Source: an uncultured Bacilli bacterium (GTDB lineage: Bacteria > Bacillota_I > Bacilli_A > RF39 > UBA660). Taken from it: a stretch of DNA of 64,000 bases. Every line of letters begins with the position of its first letter. The first letter of the stretch is position 1. Shown here one piece after another: positions 9,731 to 17,919 of the stretch. The DNA lies in contig CAJUQG010000003.1 in the NCBI GenBank assembly GCA_910588025.1, positions 1 to 64,000 of the forward strand. The letters are read 5' to 3'. The notes under the pieces are model-generated. The model searched no databases. It saw nothing but the letters and a program-made list of their open reading frames with translations, and was not told the DNA's origin. A program made the position numbers and the translations under genes.

Positions 9731-11502
9731 TAGCAATCTAATCCTGGAGTTGTACAAATTGGTTCATCGGTTTTATCATCAGGCTCATCAACTTTTGGTT
9801 CTACTGCAACATGAATCGTAATGCTAGCACCTCGAACGATAGGATCTCCAGCTTTTCTTGATTGATAAATAATTGTTCCTTTAGTGTGCGTTGTATCTTC
9901 TTTTTCAATGACACTTACTGAAACATTATAATCTTTCAAGTAATCTTTGACACGGTCTATGTCGTAGCTTCCATCTGTGAAATCAGGATATTTATCAATA
10001 TTTGGAATGTAGAGAGTAATAAAATCTCCTACTGCTAATTTAGAGCCAGCTTCTACTGATTGACCTATGATTTTACCAGATTCGGCATTTTCATCATCGG
10101 TAGCTCTTTTTTCTTCTAAAACGCGAATGCCCTTGCCCTCTAATAAGCCTTTGACATAGTTAAAATCTTGTCCAACATAATTTTCTAGAGTAATCTTAGC
10201 GTCACCTTCACTAATATATAATGTTACTTCGGTTCCTTTAATTCGTTTACTTCCAATAATAGGATTGGTTTTGACAACTTTTCCTTCTTCAATTTCAGAG
10301 GAAGAAACCGTTTCGATTTCATCTTTTACTTGGAATCCTTCTTCTTGTAATTTTTTCACTGCTTCTTCTTCGGTTAAACCAGCGACATCTGGAATAATCA
10401 ATTCTTTTTGTTTGGTTAGAGCTGGTATTAATAGAACTACAGAAGTAATAATTACTACCAATCCTGTGAAAATAGCTGCTAAAACTATTAAAAATTTATT
10501 TTGTTTTTTTAAATCTGATTTGGTAATTTGCTTTGCGATAGGTTCTTCACCACTCTCTTTTTTGGTTTCTTTTTCTAATACTTTTTCTTCTTTTTTGGAA
10601 GAATTCGACTTTTTACTTTTTGAACTTTCGTCTATATTCTCTGGATATTCTAACGTAATTTTGGGTTCATTTTTTCTTGAGTCATCTAAACAGGTAAGTA
10701 AATCTTCGTGCATTTCTCGAGCATCAGCATAACGATTTTTAGGATTTTTGGAACTAGCACGAATGATGATATTTTCGATACTTTGAGGTAAATCTGGTAA
10801 ATCTTCTTTAATACTTGGTAAGCTTTCTTTTAAATGTTTTAAAGCAATTTCAACAGCATTATCTCCTTTGTATGGCAATTTTCCTGTTAATAATTCATAC
10901 ATTAAAATTCCCATAGAATAAATATCACTTTGCAAAGTGGAACCCCTGCCGTTTGCTTGCTCTGGTGGAAGATAATGAACACTTCCCATGACAGAATTTG
11001 TTTGGGTAAGTTGCGTAGCATTCATGGCCATGGCAATTCCGAAGTCGGTAATTTTTACTACACCATTTTCTTGAATCATAATATTTTGTGGTTTGATGTC
11101 ACGATGAATAATATAAGCATCATGCGCAACACTCATTCCGTCGGTAATTTGGAGCATGATATCAATGACTTCTGAAAGAGTTAATTTTCCACGTTTTTTT
11201 AATAATTCTTTTAAGTGTTTTCCTTCAATGTATTCCATTACAATATAATATTGATTGTTGTCTTCACCAACATCATAAACTTCGACAATATTAGGATGAC
11301 TTAAACTACTTGCTGATAGAGCTTCTCTTTGAAAACGACGAACAAATTTTTCATCCGTTGCCAAGTCCCCTCTTAGGACTTTTACTGCGACATTACGGTC
11401 TAATATCGTATCATAAGCAAGATATACATTAGCCATTCCACCTTCACCAATGGATTTAATGATTTGATAACGATCACTAATCTTTTGCCCCTTCATGATC
11501 AT
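9730..11502 (-). CDS. prkC: Membrane Ser/Thr protein kinase with PASTA domains (PrkC/Stk type)
   Basis: Receptor kinase that senses peptidoglycan or lipid II fragments outside and phosphorylates cytoplasmic targets. Seen in 590 residues: kinase domain 1-270 with GEGGMANVY (19-27), AVKVL lysine at 41, HRDIKPQN (133-140) and DFG (153-155); a charged linker rich in K, E and S; one membrane helix (about 337-362); then three PASTA repeats (about 365-435, 436-500, 501-570). The short tail after the last PASTA ends CTTPGLDC, giving two extracellular cysteines, which is unusual. The ATG overlaps the stp stop as ATGA, so kinase and phosphatase are translationally coupled. An alternative start is the ATG two codons in. 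Confidence 0.96.
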   Translation of the reverse strand: MIMKGQKISDRYQIIKSIGEGGMANVYLAYDTILDRNVAVKVLRGDLATDEKFVRRFQREALSASSLSHPNIVEVYDVGEDNNQYYIVMEYIEGKHLKELLKKRGKLTLSEVIDIMLQITDGMSVAHDAYIIHRDIKPQNIMIQENGVVKITDFGIAMAMNATQLTQTNSVMGSVHYLPPEQANGRGSTLQSDIYSMGILMYELLTGKLPYKGDNAVEIALKHLKESLPSIKEDLPDLPQSIENIIIRASSKNPKNRYADAREMHEDLLTCLDDSRKNEPKITLEYPENIDESSKSKKSNSSKKEEKVLEKETKKESGEEPIAKQITKSDLKKQNKFLIVLAAIFTGLVVIITSVVLLIPALTKQKELIIPDVAGLTEEEAVKKLQEEGFQVKDEIETVSSSEIEEGKVVKTNPIIGSKRIKGTEVTLYISEGDAKITLENYVGQDFNYVKGLLEGKGIRVLEEKRATDDENAESGKIIGQSVEAGSKLAVGDFITLYIPNIDKYPDFTDGSYDIDRVKDYLKDYNVSVSVIEKEDTTHTKGTIIYQSRKAGDPIVRGASITIHVAVEPKVDEPDDKTDEPICTTPGLDC

Positions 11503-12245
11503 TTCGTTTCACCACTTTCTAAACTTAAATAAGCGACAGAAATATTATCCGTTCCCCCTCTAGCATTACTTTTACGGATTAATTTAATGATTTTTTCTTC
11601 AATTTCTAATTCGTTATCATCTAGCACTTTTTCAATTTGCTCATTGGTTAACATATTCGTTAAACCATCACTACATAAGAAAATCCCTTCGATATCTGTT
11701 TCAACATCAAAGATATCTAATTCGGCTTTTTCTGAAGCCCCAAGAGCCTTCATTAAAACATTTTTTTTCGGATGAAATTTAGCTTCTTCTTCGGTTAAGT
11801 CTCCCGCTTGTACTAATAAATTTACTAAGGTATGATCTTTGGTTATTTTGTGTAGTTTTTGGCTTTTTAATACAAAACCTGAGGAATCGCCAATATTACC
11901 AAAAATAAGGTATTCTTTCGTTAATAGCGCAACTACTAATGTGGTACCTAACCCTTTTGAATCAGGATTGGTTTCGGCATAATTTAAAATATTTTTGTTG
12001 ATTTCATTGACATTATCAGTTAACCAATTGACAGCATCCAATTTAGAGCCAACACTACTTATACTTGTAAAACGTTTTCCTAAATGGGTTACTGCCATAC
12101 TAGATGCTACTTCTCCAGCACGATGACCACCCATGCCATCCGCAACAATTAATAAATATTCGTTATTCCCATTTTTTAAAATGGTGACACTATCTTCATT
12201 ATGACTTCTTACTTTTCCTGCATCTGTTAAATAAAATGATTTCAT
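11499..12245 (-). CDS. stp: PP2C-type Ser/Thr protein phosphatase, partner of PrkC
   Basis: Manganese-dependent phosphatase that reverses PrkC phosphorylation (PrpC in Bacillus). In 248 residues the PP2C motifs appear in order: TDAGKVRSHNED (7-18), VADGMGGHRAGE (34-45), GNIGDSSGF with a metal-binding aspartate, LCSDGL, and GGTDNIS near the end. The ATG follows the rlmN stop directly (TAAATG) with GAGGTG as ribosome site inside the rlmN end. It overlaps prkC by four bases. Confidence 0.95.
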   Translation of the reverse strand: MKSFYLTDAGKVRSHNEDSVTILKNGNNEYLLIVADGMGGHRAGEVASSMAVTHLGKRFTSISSVGSKLDAVNWLTDNVNEINKNILNYAETNPDSKGLGTTLVVALLTKEYLIFGNIGDSSGFVLKSQKLHKITKDHTLVNLLVQAGDLTEEEAKFHPKKNVLMKALGASEKAELDIFDVETDIEGIFLCSDGLTNMLTNEQIEKVLDDNELEIEEKIIKLIRKSNARGGTDNISVAYLSLESGETK

Positions 12246-13265
12246 TTAATTCACCTCTTTGCTTCTTAGTTGCCCACAGGCAGCAGAGATTTTACTTCCA
12301 AATTCTTTTCTTATGGTTACATTAATCTTATTCTTTTTGAGCGTATCATAAAACTTCATTATTTGGGAATGATTACTTTTTTTGAATTCTAAATGATTGG
12401 TTTCATTATAAGGAATTAAGTTTACATAAACATTTAAACCACGCAACAATCGCGCTAATTCTTCCGCATTTTTTATGCCATCATTTACATTATTTAGCAT
12501 AACATATTCTATTGTTACTCGTCTATTGGTTTTGTCAATATACTCTTTGATTGTGTCAATTAGAATGTCTAAATTGTACGCTTTATTTACTTGCATTAAT
12601 TGTGATCTTAAATCATTATTAGAAGCATGTAAACTTATCGCTAAATTTATTTGTAAAGGTAATGTCATCAGCTGTTTTATTTGAGGGATTAAACCACAAG
12701 TTGAAAGGGTTATATGACGAGCTCCAATAGCAATAGCTTTGGCATCGTTAATGATCTTAATAAAACGAATTACATTTTCATAATTATCAAGAGGTTCTCC
12801 TATACCCATGATAACAATACTAGATATTCTCTCTTCGATTAATTTTTCAATTAAAAGGATTTGGCAAACCATTTCATAGGTTTCTAAATTACGAATTTTT
12901 TTTAAGCGTCCCGATTCACAAAAAGCACACCCCATATTGCATCCTACTTGACTGGATACACAAACCGAATTACCATAATCATGACGCATTAAAACGGCTT
13001 CAATATGTTCATTATCTGCTAGTTCAATTAAATATTTTTCTGTTAATTCATCTTGTTCTCGTTTTATAATTTTGGGCATAGTAAAAGCAAAGTCATGCGC
13101 TATTTTTTCACGAAGTTCTTTTTTGATATTGGACCAATTTTCAAGATTTGGTTCTCTTTTTTGATATAACCATTCTAAAACTTGGACTGCTTTAAATTTC
13201 TTTTCACCCATTGATAAAAAATAGGTTTCAAGATCTTCTCTTGTTTCACTGTATATATTTTTCAT
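12246..13265 (-). CDS. rlmN: Dual-specificity RNA methyltransferase RlmN (radical SAM)
   Basis: Makes 2-methyladenosine at A2503 of 23S rRNA and A37 of tRNAs. In 339 residues: CNMGCAFC (109-116), the CxxxCxxC site for the 4Fe-4S cluster; the SAM-binding GIGEPLDNY; and the C-terminal cysteine in SAACGQLR (C330) that carries the methyl group. The segment after the cluster reads CESGRLKKIRNL rather than the commoner CASTxGGLKRNL, seen in one branch of Firmicute RlmN proteins. Its paralogue Cfr is the alternative, but the operon with stp, prkC, rsgA and rpe argues for RlmN. First gene of that operon. Confidence 0.9.
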   Translation of the reverse strand: MKNIYSETREDLETYFLSMGEKKFKAVQVLEWLYQKREPNLENWSNIKKELREKIAHDFAFTMPKIIKREQDELTEKYLIELADNEHIEAVLMRHDYGNSVCVSSQVGCNMGCAFCESGRLKKIRNLETYEMVCQILLIEKLIEERISSIVIMGIGEPLDNYENVIRFIKIINDAKAIAIGARHITLSTCGLIPQIKQLMTLPLQINLAISLHASNNDLRSQLMQVNKAYNLDILIDTIKEYIDKTNRRVTIEYVMLNNVNDGIKNAEELARLLRGLNVYVNLIPYNETNHLEFKKSNHSQIMKFYDTLKKNKINVTIRKEFGSKISAACGQLRSKEVN

Positions 13266-13279
13266 AAGACATCTATTAT

Positions 13280-13288
13280 ATTATACCA
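13280..13288 (-). promoter_or_regulatory. Extended -10 promoter of the rlmN operon
   Basis: TGGTATAAT on the minus strand, 15 bp from the rlmN ATG; no recognisable -35. It drives rlmN-stp-prkC-rsgA-rpe and is divergent from the promoter at 13335. Confidence 0.65.
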
Positions 13289-13334
13289 AAAATTTACTTT
13301 TCTTACGAAAAAATGCGCAAGAAAAACGTTTTTT

Positions 13335-13343
13335 TGTTATAAT
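13335..13343 (+). promoter_or_regulatory. Extended -10 promoter of the coiled-coil gene
   Basis: TGTTATAAT on the plus strand, followed after 6 bases by GAGG and the ATG at 13361, so the transcript leader must be very short. Confidence 0.6.
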
Positions 13344-13360
13344 ACTTTCGAGGTATTTTT

Positions 13361-14134
13361 ATGATTCGAATGCAAACTAGTCAACTATGGGACCTAATTT
13401 ATCAAGATAAAAAATTAAAACAAGAATTAGAAGAACAATTAAAAGAAGTTAGAACAAAACGAGACAATTGTTATGCAATTTTTTTAGAACAATTTAAAGT
13501 TGTCCAAAAAATACAAGACGAAGAAAAAAAGATAATGAAAAATATTCAAGAACATGAAGACACAATTTTAAAATTTCATCATCGTATTAGTATGCTAGAG
13601 ATACAAATTATAATGGCTGAAAAAAGAAAAAATAAAATATTAAAAGCTTTGCAAACTTGTCAAGATGAAGAAAGGAAAGTTAAATTCTTGAAAGAATTAC
13701 AAAGTGTTACAAACGATATAGGAACATATCAATCTAAACAAGAAGAATTACGAAGTCATATTCATTTGGAAGAGAAAGAAATTGAAAAAGAAACGAAACA
13801 AAGAAAAGAGAAACAACAGCAGTTAAGTGAGGAGAAGCAACAGCTTGTCACATGCGAAAAAAATGTGGCAGAATGGGATATTGAACTGGAAACGAAACAA
13901 AATGTTTTTTATCAAAATACCTTTGAAAAACTGAATGAAAATTATCATTTGTTACAAGAATTTGTTGTAAGAAACATTCAAGGAAAAAAGAAAATTACCA
14001 AAGAGGAAGCCAAAAAAAAGACCGATGCGGTCATTTTTGAGAATGAAGAAACTATTTCTATTGATCCTCCTGGGAAAGTTCGACGTCTTACCAAAGATGA
14101 AAAGGAAAAATGGAGCAATGTCGAAGAATTATAA
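13361..14134 (+). CDS. Coiled-coil protein of unknown function
   Basis: 257 residues, almost entirely charged heptad-like helix rich in K, E and Q (about 10-215), with no signal peptide, membrane segment or catalytic motif that I recognise. The last 40 residues (PPGKVRRLTKDEKEKW region) are not coiled coil. It has its own promoter, a GAGG ribosome site 7 bases before the ATG, and a terminator whose stem covers its stop codon. The 3' end overlaps the converging gene at 14129 by 6 bp. It resembles cytoplasmic structural or scaffold proteins in composition only; no function is claimed. Confidence 0.75.
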   Translation: MIRMQTSQLWDLIYQDKKLKQELEEQLKEVRTKRDNCYAIFLEQFKVVQKIQDEEKKIMKNIQEHEDTILKFHHRISMLEIQIIMAEKRKNKILKALQTCQDEERKVKFLKELQSVTNDIGTYQSKQEELRSHIHLEEKEIEKETKQRKEKQQQLSEEKQQLVTCEKNVAEWDIELETKQNVFYQNTFEKLNENYHLLQEFVVRNIQGKKKITKEEAKKKTDAVIFENEETISIDPPGKVRRLTKDEKEKWSNVEEL

Positions 14135-14148
14135 CTTCGACTTTTTTT
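14120..14148 (+). terminator. Terminator of the coiled-coil gene
   Basis: Stem GTCGAAG (14120-14126) with CTTCGAC (14135-14141), 8-nt loop, then T7. The stem contains the 3' ends of both converging genes. Confidence 0.8.
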
Positions 14149-14365
14149 CATCCCAACTTTCAAATGGGTCCAAGTTATGCTTCTTTTCCCAAACAATATG
14201 AGCATCACGTGCATTTTTGACGGCTGGACATCCAAAATTATTAGTACAACTTGCACCATCAGTGACGATGAAGAATGGTAAATGATATTTTTCAGCAAGA
14301 ATTTTTACTTCTTGGCAAAACTCCCTAGCTTTTTGAATTTTTTCGGTGAAATGTTCATGATTCAT
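14129..14365 (-). CDS. Small conserved-looking protein of unknown function
   Basis: 78 residues from the ATG at 14365; in-frame starts further up (14395, 14416) lie inside the upstream gene. AAGGAG lies 12 bases before the chosen ATG. It overlaps the end of the gene at 14355 by 11 bp, so the two are probably translated together. It has a helical N-terminal half, then FFIVTDGASCTNNFGCPAVK, followed by NARDAHIVWEKKH; the CxxNxGC pair and the ARDAHxxWE helix look conserved, but I do not recognise the family. Confidence 0.6.
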   Translation of the reverse strand: MNHEHFTEKIQKAREFCQEVKILAEKYHLPFFIVTDGASCTNNFGCPAVKNARDAHIVWEKKHNLDPFESWDEKKSKL

Positions 14366-14882
14366 ATTTTCGATACTCTCCTTGATAGATTTCATGACCA
14401 ATGGCAAAATTTTCAAAGTCTTTGGGCTTTACAAAGTAACTTTTTTTGGAAAAAGCATAAACACCACTTTCCTCTAAAAGATTGGCAATAAAATAACTAC
14501 AAACATAATGATTTTTTAAACGAATTGGTATTTTGAAATAACGGAAAACTAAGCCAATAAAATCGTATTTATAACGAGTTTTATGTCTTGCCATTTCCCC
14601 AATTATTTTTTGAATCCGTTGATATTTTTCTTCCTCAATATCTATTTCATAAATTTTACAAGTTGTTTGATGAAAGGCTTGAAAAAATGGGCCTTTTTTC
14701 TTTTCAATGGTAAAACCACTATTTAATATAGAATGAATATTTCTTCGTCCAAAACTATAAAGCGTATTGCATTCTTTTTCAAAAGATAATGCAACATGGC
14801 TATAATTTGCCCGCGTGGCCAATTTAATTAATTTAGCGGGTATGGTTCTGGTGTGCATTAAAATAATATATATTTTACTCAT
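14355..14882 (-). CDS. Probable permuted NlpC/P60-like cysteine hydrolase
   Basis: 175 residues, no signal peptide. Two segments fit the circularly permuted papain-like NlpC/P60 fold (YiiX/YebB-like): YSHVALSF with histidine 29 near the N-terminus and NHYVCSYFIANLLEESG with cysteine 128 later. In the permuted group the histidine comes before the cysteine, as here. Substrates of this group are amides or thioesters of lipids, peptides or cell wall, and cannot be predicted. Extended -10 promoter at 14904. The family assignment rests on two motifs and is moderate. Confidence 0.6.
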   Translation of the reverse strand: MSKIYIILMHTRTIPAKLIKLATRANYSHVALSFEKECNTLYSFGRRNIHSILNSGFTIEKKKGPFFQAFHQTTCKIYEIDIEEEKYQRIQKIIGEMARHKTRYKYDFIGLVFRYFKIPIRLKNHYVCSYFIANLLEESGVYAFSKKSYFVKPKDFENFAIGHEIYQGEYRKYES

Positions 14883-14903
14883 AAAACTGCTCCTACAAGT
14901 AAG

Positions 14904-14912
14904 ATTATATCA
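14904..14912 (-). promoter_or_regulatory. Extended -10 promoter of the NlpC/P60-like gene
   Basis: TGATATAAT on the minus strand, 22 bp before the ATG. TTGACT upstream is 22 bp away, too far to be its -35, and belongs to the terminator stem of the preceding gene. Confidence 0.5.
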
Positions 14913-14924
14913 AGAATTAAAGTA

Positions 14925-14956
14925 GAAAAAAAGTCAAATTGATTTATCCTTTGACT
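14925..14956 (-). terminator. Terminator of the LiaF-like/DUF4097 pair
   Basis: Stem AGTCAAA/TTTGACT (14950-14956 with 14932-14938), 11-nt loop, followed on the minus strand by T7. The upstream arm and the loop include the stop codon of the 14934 gene. Confidence 0.75.
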
Positions 14957-15752
14957 CTAAATAGTTGATACGAATGGAACCTACTCCACCTTCTATTTTT
15001 AAAATATTTTCTCCATTACCTAAAGTAACATCTTTGTTATAGGTTACATCATTTACTTCGATACTACCAATTCCTTTTTGAATAATGAATTGATAATTAG
15101 AGACATTTCCTAGATGAAGATTTACTTCTCCAATTCCACAATTGATTTCACTTTTTCCGTAAATTTCACTATCTATTTGTACTTTTCCTATGCCAGCATC
15201 TAAGTCAAGATTACGTAACAAAGAAGAAGAAATATTAATTTCACCAGCTCCACCATTCAAATTTGTTTCTTGAAAGTTGGAATGATCTATTTTTAGAAGA
15301 CCAGCTCCAGCGTCTAACTTTAATTCGTGAGCAGTAATATTTGAAATGTCAATTCTACCAGCACCGCAATCAATATCTAATTCTTCTAATAACATACTCT
15401 GAGGAATTGTAAGGATGATTTCCCCACTTTGATGATGCCAGAACCAAGAATGATGTTCTTCAATTTTTAAAGTGTTATTATTTAATACTTTGGAAGTAAA
15501 ACGATTACTAACATCAGTGGCTTCTACTTTCAGTTCATCCCCTAATAGCACTTTCACACTGGCAGCATTGATATCTAACTTTATTTTTTTGACCTGTTCA
15601 TAGGTTTCTACAAAATGTTTCCCTTCTTGATGATTGGGATGAAAACCGCCGATAAAACTAAGTCCCATAAAAATGGCGTTTACTATATTAATAATGATAA
15701 AGACCGCTAAACAGATGGCAGCAATTTTAATGGCTTTTTGTCCACTATTCAT
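14934..15752 (-). CDS. Membrane-anchored DUF4097-type beta-strand repeat protein
   Basis: 272 residues. One membrane helix near the N-terminus (about 8-33), then a right-handed repeat of short strands of the type VxLDAGAGxLxI, GGAGEINIS, LDAGIGKVQID and NCGIGEVNLHL. This is the pattern of the DUF4097 family (also called putative adhesin), which often sits beside LiaF-like or PspC-like genes of the envelope stress response. The ATG overlaps the stop of the upstream LiaF-like gene (ATGA). The molecular role is unknown; the operon context suggests a part in sensing or buffering envelope stress. Confidence 0.8.
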   Translation of the reverse strand: MNSGQKAIKIAAICLAVFIIINIVNAIFMGLSFIGGFHPNHQEGKHFVETYEQVKKIKLDINAASVKVLLGDELKVEATDVSNRFTSKVLNNNTLKIEEHHSWFWHHQSGEIILTIPQSMLLEELDIDCGAGRIDISNITAHELKLDAGAGLLKIDHSNFQETNLNGGAGEINISSSLLRNLDLDAGIGKVQIDSEIYGKSEINCGIGEVNLHLGNVSNYQFIIQKGIGSIEVNDVTYNKDVTLGNGENILKIEGGVGSIRINYLESKDKSI

Positions 15753-16432
15753 TTAATCTCCACTCCTCCGAATAGGCAAAATGTTTCAATATAAATTGTT
15801 TTTTTGCTATCTTTTTGATGTTTGGTATGATTGGATACTCCTCCAAAAATGGATGTCGATTTTACTTTTACTTCGATATCTTTGGGCGTAATAATGGTAA
15901 TTCCACCAAAAATAGAACTTGCTTTTATCATAGTTTCTTCTTTTAATTTCGCATGACTTATATCTAAAGAAATACCACCAAAAACAGCATCTAAATTAGC
16001 TCCTTCAAAGGATTCATCTTCTTTGGTTATTTTTTGTTCGGTAAAGGTTGCTACAATATTTTCTAGGCCATCTTTCACATGATTCATTTTTTCTGTAATG
16101 CTTTTTTGTAAGGTGTTTTTAAAAATCATTGATAAACCAATCATTATTAGGATAAATGGAACAATTAATTTGGCAATATATTCGAAAGGAATGAATCCTC
16201 TGGCACTACACAAAAGGGCAAGTCCAATGATTAGTCCAATCACATTTCCTACTTTACCTTCTTTTTCATTAAATAAGCCAATGAAACAAGGAATGATAAT
16301 AAAAAGTGTCCAAAAGCCTTCAAAAAAAATATTAATTCTGGTAATCTCTAAACTATTTAAGCCAATTATTACCCCTATCGCAATCAGAACAATTCCCCAC
16401 ATCGTTTTACTTAACGTATTCATAAACTTCAA
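15749..16432 (-). CDS. LiaF-like cell wall-active antibiotic response protein
   Basis: 227 residues. The N-terminal half has four predicted membrane helices (about 12-110) of the DUF5668 type. The C-terminal half is a beta-rich domain with the LiaF signature: GGISLDISHAKL, then SIFGGITIITP, then SIFGGVSNHT and a final FGGVEIK. LiaF in Bacillus represses the LiaSR system that responds to lipid II antibiotics. No LiaSR pair is next to it, but a Bce-type two-component system lies 500 bp downstream. Forms an operon with the DUF4097 gene; extended -10 promoter at 16448. Confidence 0.82.
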   Translation of the reverse strand: MKFMNTLSKTMWGIVLIAIGVIIGLNSLEITRINIFFEGFWTLFIIIPCFIGLFNEKEGKVGNVIGLIIGLALLCSARGFIPFEYIAKLIVPFILIMIGLSMIFKNTLQKSITEKMNHVKDGLENIVATFTEQKITKEDESFEGANLDAVFGGISLDISHAKLKEETMIKASSIFGGITIITPKDIEVKVKSTSIFGGVSNHTKHQKDSKKTIYIETFCLFGGVEIK

Positions 16433-16447
16433 CTCTTTTCTAAAAAG

Positions 16448-16456
16448 ATTATATCA
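16448..16456 (-). promoter_or_regulatory. Extended -10 promoter of the LiaF-like operon
   Basis: TGATATAAT on the minus strand, about 16 bp before the ATG; no -35 box. Confidence 0.55.
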
Positions 16457-16466
16457 TTAATCTTAA

Positions 16467-16496
16467 TAAAAAAAATAGACTATTTATAGCCTATTA
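16467..16496 (-). terminator. Terminator of the rhodanese lipoprotein gene
   Basis: AATAGGCTA pairs with TAGTCTATT (one G-U pair) on the minus strand, with a 4-nt loop, followed by T8. It lies just past the stop at 16501. Confidence 0.75.
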
Positions 16497-16500
16497 ACAC

Positions 16501-16836
16501 TTATTTTGTTGTTTTGGGTAAATCTATCTTAGCAATTCCACCCAAATCGTAAACTGTATATCCCATTGCAACTAACGAATCGTATGCTATTTTACTTCGT
16601 CCACCACTATAACAATAAACAAAAATCATTTTATCTTTAGTAGTATTTATCTTTTCTGCGATTTCTTCATATGGAATATTGATAGCATCTTTGATATGTT
16701 CTTCATCATATTCTTCTTTGGTTCTTACATCAATAATTACATAGTCGTTTTCCGCCATTAGCTTTTTATATTCTGCCGTTTTATTACACCCACAAATGCA
16801 AAAACAACATAATAAAATAATGAATACTTTCTTCAT
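16501..16836 (-). CDS. Rhodanese-domain lipoprotein
   Basis: 111 residues. The N-terminus MKKVFIILLCCFCICGC is a lipoprotein signal peptide with the lipidated cysteine at 17. The rest is one rhodanese domain: DVRTKEEYDEEHIKDAINIP (36-55) and the active-site loop CYSGGRS with cysteine 75. Exported rhodaneses may carry sulfur or bind redox partners; the substrate is unknown. Single-gene unit with its own promoter (flanked by a 10-bp inverted repeat) and terminator. Confidence 0.85.
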   Translation of the reverse strand: MKKVFIILLCCFCICGCNKTAEYKKLMAENDYVIIDVRTKEEYDEEHIKDAINIPYEEIAEKINTTKDKMIFVYCYSGGRSKIAYDSLVAMGYTVYDLGGIAKIDLPKTTK

Positions 16837-16860
16837 TTTCTTCCTTCTTTTCTAAATTCA

Positions 16861-16895
16861 TTTTGGTATTTTTTATTATATCACTAATACCAAAA
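16861..16895 (-). promoter_or_regulatory. Extended -10 promoter of the rhodanese gene within a 10-bp inverted repeat
   Basis: TGATATAAT (complement of 16875-16883) lies between perfect arms TTTTGGTATT (16861-16870) and AATACCAAAA (16886-16895). The layout suggests an operator overlapping the promoter. The downstream arm is not followed by a T run on either strand, so it is not an obvious terminator for the bceS gene upstream. Confidence 0.45.
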
Positions 16896-16908
16896 AGAAA
16901 AAAGAGGG

Positions 16909-17919
16909 TTAAGGCTCTGACACCATTTGATATAGGTTATTTTTGGGAAAAACAATTTCCATTTTGGTATAGCAATCTTTTTCTGAGAAAATATGTAATT
17001 GTAAGCCCAAACGATCTGCTAATTTCTTAGATAAGTACAACCCCATACCAGTCGCATTTTTTTGACCACGATTGGAACCAGTAAAGCCTTTTTCAAAAAC
17101 TCTTTTTAAATCACTTTGGCTAATGCCTATGCCATTATCTTTTATTGTTAAAATAATATTATGAGCATTATCGGTACTAAATATTTCAATTTCTTTTTTC
17201 TTTTTTTGGCAATATTTCATAGAATTTTGAATGATTTGAGAAAGAATAAATCCAAGCCATTTTTCATCGGTGAAAACAATATTTTCTAAATCATGAATGT
17301 TTAAGGATATTTTTTGATGAAGGAGATATTCTTTATATTCTAAAAGAACCTTATGAACCACATTACTTAGAGAAAGACGTCTGATGAAATAATCATGTTC
17401 TGTGGTATCACTTCTTGCATAATAAAGAATTTGTTCAATTAAATTATTGATTTTTTGAATTTCTGCTTTCAGTTCATAGTTTTTTTGATTATCATAAACT
17501 AAGGAAAGAGCGGAAATCGGTGTTTTAATCTCATGAACAAAAGATTCAATATACTCTTGATACTCTTGTTTTTCCGATTCTAAACTGCTTATTTTATCGT
17601 TCATTGATTTACAAGCAATTTTTAAAGCTTGGTAATAAGCTTGATTTTCGAAATTTTTAGATTTTGGTAAGACTTCAAATATCAAATATTTTTCTTCTAA
17701 ATCATTACATAAATTCTCAATTTTTTTATTTTTTTGACGAAGTCTTACATATTCAAAACTAAGAAATAGTATAAGAAAGAAGAAAAGAAACCCGTCTAGA
17801 TAAAGAATTAAAGTCCAAGGAATTTCTAGTGATTTTAATAACATAGAAAGAAGAAGGAGAAGAAAAGTTTGATAAACGATGAAAGTTGTTTTCTCTTCTA
17901 AAAAGTCGATAAATTTCAT
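16909..17919 (-). CDS. bceS: Sensor histidine kinase, BceS-like (intramembrane-sensing type)
   Basis: 336 residues. Two membrane helices close together at the N-terminus (about 13-31 and 36-56) with almost no extracellular loop, typical of BceS-type kinases that sense through their ABC transporter. The H-box FVHEIKTPIS puts the phosphorylated histidine at 129. The ATPase has an N-box (NSMKYC), DNGIGI, GFTGSNRG and ATGMGLYL. The start overlaps bceR by four bases (ATGA). Together with the transporter genes upstream it forms a peptide-antibiotic detoxification module; the actual ligand cannot be told from sequence. A weak hairpin near the stop may end transcription. Confidence 0.88.
   Translation of the reverse strand: MKFIDFLEEKTTFIVYQTFLLLLLSMLLKSLEIPWTLILYLDGFLFFFLILFLSFEYVRLRQKNKKIENLCNDLEEKYLIFEVLPKSKNFENQAYYQALKIACKSMNDKISSLESEKQEYQEYIESFVHEIKTPISALSLVYDNQKNYELKAEIQKINNLIEQILYYARSDTTEHDYFIRRLSLSNVVHKVLLEYKEYLLHQKISLNIHDLENIVFTDEKWLGFILSQIIQNSMKYCQKKKKEIEIFSTDNAHNIILTIKDNGIGISQSDLKRVFEKGFTGSNRGQKNATGMGLYLSKKLADRLGLQLHIFSEKDCYTKMEIVFPKNNLYQMVSEP

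Noticed and set aside
11499..11502. Use of the Mycoplasma code (TGA as tryptophan)
   Set aside because: TGA ends stp here, bceR at 17916 and the gene at 14355, and the standard code gives full-length conserved proteins throughout.
16904..16917. Terminator of bceS
   Set aside because: Only 4-5 bp can pair around the stop codon; the T-rich stretch after it is suggestive but too little to call.
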